A program made the position numbers and the translations under genes. Below the pieces are notes generated by a model. That model did no database searches. It saw only the letters and a program-made list of their open reading frames with translations, and was not told where the DNA came from. From Atopomonas sediminilitoris (GTDB taxonomy: Bacteria; Pseudomonadota; Gammaproteobacteria; Pseudomonadales; Pseudomonadaceae), in contig NZ_JAKUMM010000009.1 of assembly GCF_022601735.1 (NCBI RefSeq), forward strand, positions 1 to 64,000: a stretch of DNA of 64,000 nt. Direction: 5' to 3'. Shown piece after piece: positions 61,000 to 64,000 of this stretch (position 1 is its first letter; every line of letters begins with the position of its first letter).

Positions 61000-62595
61000 A
61001 TGCCTGTACCTGATATTTTCCGCCAAGGCATTGCCCGTGGCTGGAAGACCTACGATGGCTCCGCCTTGGAGCAAGACTTAACCTTAGAAGCCGACGTGGC
61101 CATCATCGGCTCGGGCGCCGGCGGCGGCACCACGGCTGAAATCCTCTCAGCGGCCGGCTTTAAGGTGCTGATCATCGAAGAAGGCCCACTGCGCACCAGC
61201 GACGACTTCGCCCCGCTGCGCGAAAACAAGGCCTACCCGGCCTTGTACCAAGAAGGCCTTGGCCGCATGAGCAAGAATGGCGCGGTGACCATTCTGCAAG
61301 GCCGCGCCGTGGGTGGCACCACCACCGTGAACTGGACGTCGAGCTTTCGCACCCCCAAGCCCACCCTTGAGCATTGGGCCAAAGAGCACGCCGTGGCCGG
61401 TCACGATGAGGCCAGCATGGCGCCGTGGTTTGCCAAGATGGAAGAACGCCTGGGCGTGGCCAAATGGGCGGTTCCGCCCAACGGCAACAACCAAGTGATC
61501 GCCGACGGCTGCGACGCCTTGGGCTTGAAGCACGACATCATCCCCCGCAACGTGCGTGGCTGCTGGAACTTGGGTTACTGCGGCCTTGGCTGCCCGACCA
61601 ACGCCAAACAGTCGATGTTGGTCACCACCATTCCCGCCACGTTGGATAACAACGGCGAGCTGCTGTATCTGGCTCGCGTTAACCGCCTGCAGATTGAAGG
61701 CAGTCGTGTGGTCGGCCTAGAGTGCCTCGCCATGGACGAACGCTGCGTCGCGCCCAATGGCCGCAAGATCAGCGTGCGCGCCAAGCACTATGTGCTCTCT
61801 GGCGGCGGCATCAACAGCCCTGCAGTGCTACTGCGCTCCAACGCGCCGGACCCACACCAGCTGGCCGGTAAGCGCACCTTCTTGCACATCACCAACTTCT
61901 CCGCCGCACGCTTTGCGCAAAAGCTCGATCCCTTCGCTGGCGCGCCGCAGTCGGTGTACTCCGACCAGTTCCAGTGGCACGACGGCGCCGCCGGCGAGAT
62001 GTCCTACAAGATCGAAGTGGCGCCCATGCAGCCCGTGTTTGCCTCCACCTTGCTGGCTGGCGTGGGCGAGCAAGCGGCCGCCACCATGGCAGCGCTGCCG
62101 CATATCAACTTCATGCTGGCGTTAGGGCGCGATGGCTTCCACCCCGACAGCGCGATAGGCAACGTTGAACTGCGTGACGATGGCAGCCCCATCCTGGACT
62201 ACCAGATGACCGACTACAGCTGGGACGGCGTACGCCGCGCTTGGCTGAGCATGGCGGAGATCCAGTTTGCCGCCGGCGCGCAGCAAGTGTGGCCGGTGCA
62301 CGTCGACGCGCCGTGGCTGAGCAGCTGGCAAGAAGCCAAAGCAGCGATCAACAGCCTGCCGCTCGAGCTGTACCGCGCTCGCATTGGCAGCGCGCACGTG
62401 ATGGGCGGCTGCGGCATGAGTGAAGACCCTAAACTCGGTGTGACCGACAGTTTGGGCCGTCATCACCAGCTGGAAAACCTGTCCATCCACGACGGTTCGC
62501 TGTTCCCCACCTCCATCGGCGCCAACCCACAGCTGTCGATCTACGGGCTCACCGCCAAGCTCGCCAGCCAGCTGGTTGAGCGCCTCAAAGCCTAA
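61000..62595 (+). CDS. GMC-family FAD alcohol oxidoreductase
   Basis: 531 residues. The N-terminal FAD-binding motif is VAIIGSGAGGGTTAEIL (about 31-47), with GRAVGGTTTVNW and the C-terminal GMC signature around HVMGGCGMSEDP and GSLFPTSIGANPQLSIYGL. A cysteine-rich stretch (RGCWNLGYCGLGCPTNAKQ) matches long-chain or membrane-bound alcohol dehydrogenase types. No signal peptide. Works with the Tat partner upstream and the aldehyde dehydrogenase. Confidence 0.92.
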   Translation: MPVPDIFRQGIARGWKTYDGSALEQDLTLEADVAIIGSGAGGGTTAEILSAAGFKVLIIEEGPLRTSDDFAPLRENKAYPALYQEGLGRMSKNGAVTILQGRAVGGTTTVNWTSSFRTPKPTLEHWAKEHAVAGHDEASMAPWFAKMEERLGVAKWAVPPNGNNQVIADGCDALGLKHDIIPRNVRGCWNLGYCGLGCPTNAKQSMLVTTIPATLDNNGELLYLARVNRLQIEGSRVVGLECLAMDERCVAPNGRKISVRAKHYVLSGGGINSPAVLLRSNAPDPHQLAGKRTFLHITNFSAARFAQKLDPFAGAPQSVYSDQFQWHDGAAGEMSYKIEVAPMQPVFASTLLAGVGEQAAATMAALPHINFMLALGRDGFHPDSAIGNVELRDDGSPILDYQMTDYSWDGVRRAWLSMAEIQFAAGAQQVWPVHVDAPWLSSWQEAKAAINSLPLELYRARIGSAHVMGGCGMSEDPKLGVTDSLGRHHQLENLSIHDGSLFPTSIGANPQLSIYGLTAKLASQLVERLKA

Positions 62596-62605
62596 GCCAC
62601 TCACC

Positions 62606-62637
62606 ACCACTTGGGCCTGCAGGTTGGCCCAAGTGGT
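62606..62637 (+). terminator. Strong hairpin after GMC oxidoreductase gene
   Basis: Perfect twelve-base arms ACCACTTGGGCC and GGCCCAAGTGGT with an eight-base loop (TGCAGGTT). No T-run follows, so it may stop transcription weakly or act as a 3' stabiliser between the oxidoreductase operon and coaD. Confidence 0.6.
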
Positions 62638-62650
62638 CGGCCTGCGCTAA

Positions 62651-63166
<516 letters not shown>

Positions 63167-63177
63167 GCGGTGATTGA

Positions 63178-63456
<279 letters not shown>

Positions 63457-63462
63457 GCAACC

Positions 63463-64000
63463 ATGCTATTTGGCAACCTCGCTTGGCACGCCCGGCTGGT
63501 TGCCGGATGCGTTCTCCTGCTGAGCCTTTGCGTTCAGGCTGGCCCTCAACCTCCGCAAGCTGCGATTGTCAGCGCCCACCCCCTCGCTAGCGCGGCGGGC
63601 CAGCGCATGCTGCAAGAAGGCGGCAACGCGTTTGACGCCGCAATCGCCATCAGCGCCGCGCTGGCGGTTGTCGAGCCCTACGGCTCAGGCCTTGGCGGTG
63701 GTGGTTTTTATCTACTGCGCCAACCCGACGGTCATGGCGGCGCCAGTTATCCTTTTATTGATGCCCGCGAGCGCGCCCCGCTGGCCGCACACGCCAACCT
63801 GTACCGGCGCGGCGGCAAAGTGCAGCCTGAGCTATCCCTCAATGGCCCGTTAGCCGCGGCGATTCCCGGCATTCCGGCGGCGCTGGCGTATTTGGCCAGT
63901 CAATTTGGTCAACTGCCGCTGAGCACCAGCCTTGCCCCCGCCATTGAGTTGGCCGAGCAGGGTTTTGCCGTCGATGAGGTCTACCGTCAGCGCGCCAGTT
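63463..64000 (+). CDS. ggt: Gamma-glutamyltransferase, 5' part (runs off window)
   Basis: ATG at 63463, open to the window end (179 codons). A signal peptide is likely (RLVAGCVLLLSLCVQAG). Family motifs are VSAHPLASAAGQRML, GGNAFDAAIAISAALAVVEP, GSGLGGGGFYLL and DARERAP. It should cleave gamma-glutamyl bonds such as those of glutathione in the periplasm. The catalytic threonine lies beyond the window. Confidence 0.93.
   Translation, partial: MLFGNLAWHARLVAGCVLLLSLCVQAGPQPPQAAIVSAHPLASAAGQRMLQEGGNAFDAAIAISAALAVVEPYGSGLGGGGFYLLRQPDGHGGASYPFIDARERAPLAAHANLYRRGGKVQPELSLNGPLAAAIPGIPAALAYLASQFGQLPLSTSLAPAIELAEQGFAVDEVYRQRAS

Overview
The window is about 64 kb of gammaproteobacterial chromosome, most likely Pseudomonas or a close relative (Halopseudomonas-type). 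The right end carries TetR regulator, aldehyde dehydrogenase, small Tat protein, GMC oxidoreductase, coaD, ferredoxin and gamma-glutamyltransferase in that order. From memory this matches the P. aeruginosa PAO1 block around PA0367-PA0361. The rest is one complete type VI secretion system (T6SS) with an unusually large set of cargo genes. The core order is tssA-B-C-E-F-G-clpV-sigma54 activator-fha-tssJ-K-L-M-stp-stk, which is the P. aeruginosa HSI-II order (V. cholerae-like clade).

Layout. 1-5276 (minus): decayed and displaced cargo, namely a remnant of an effector gene, two small secreted proteins, an 871-aa peptidoglycan-targeting effector, a lipoprotein and a broken vgrG 3' fragment. 5278-11674 (minus): intact vgrG, a Sel1-repeat protein, a 974-aa NlpC/P60-type effector and its likely immunity protein. 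11710-20896: stk, stp, tssM, tssL, tssK, tssJ and fha. 20911-26922: a 44-residue lipoprotein, a class-3 lipase effector, a lipoprotein (likely immunity), a DUF4123 adaptor and a second intact vgrG. 26944-33891: sigma54 activator, clpV, tssG and tssF. 33913-36123: a PAAR-led cargo block inserted between tssF and tssE. 36134-40131: tssE, C, B and A. 40132-40718: a divergent AT-rich control region with a good -24/-12 promoter facing hcp. 40719-56940 (plus): hcp, PAAR, terminator, third intact vgrG, DUF4123 adaptor, VasX-like effector, DUF6708 membrane immunity protein; then an orphan vgrG 3' half, a second adaptor, a second VasX-like effector, two tandem immunity genes, an orphan effector tail with a third immunity gene, and an immunity-like remnant. 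57063-64000: housekeeping backbone.

How it works together. TssJLM form the membrane complex and TssA/E/F/G/K the baseplate. TssB/C form the sheath, Hcp the tube and VgrG/PAAR the spike; ClpV recycles the sheath. Stk, Stp and Fha suggest control by threonine phosphorylation. The sigma54 activator and the -24/-12 element suggest RpoN-dependent hcp expression. Cargo attacks peptidoglycan (two large multidomain effectors), membrane lipid (lipase) and the inner membrane (two VasX-like pore formers). Immunity candidates match these targets: signal-peptide proteins or lipoproteins for periplasmic toxins, multi-TM DUF6708 proteins for pore formers.

The most striking feature is that both flanks have the same architecture. 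An intact vgrG with its cargo is followed by a headless vgrG 3' fragment carrying a second cargo set, and both headless fragments start at nearly the same VgrG residue. The right flank repeats this one level down, with an orphan effector C-terminus plus immunity gene. This looks like a stock of displaced effector-immunity cassettes that homologous recombination could swap onto the active VgrGs, comparable to orphan Rhs or CdiA tails. No rRNA, tRNA, CRISPR array or intact transposase was seen.
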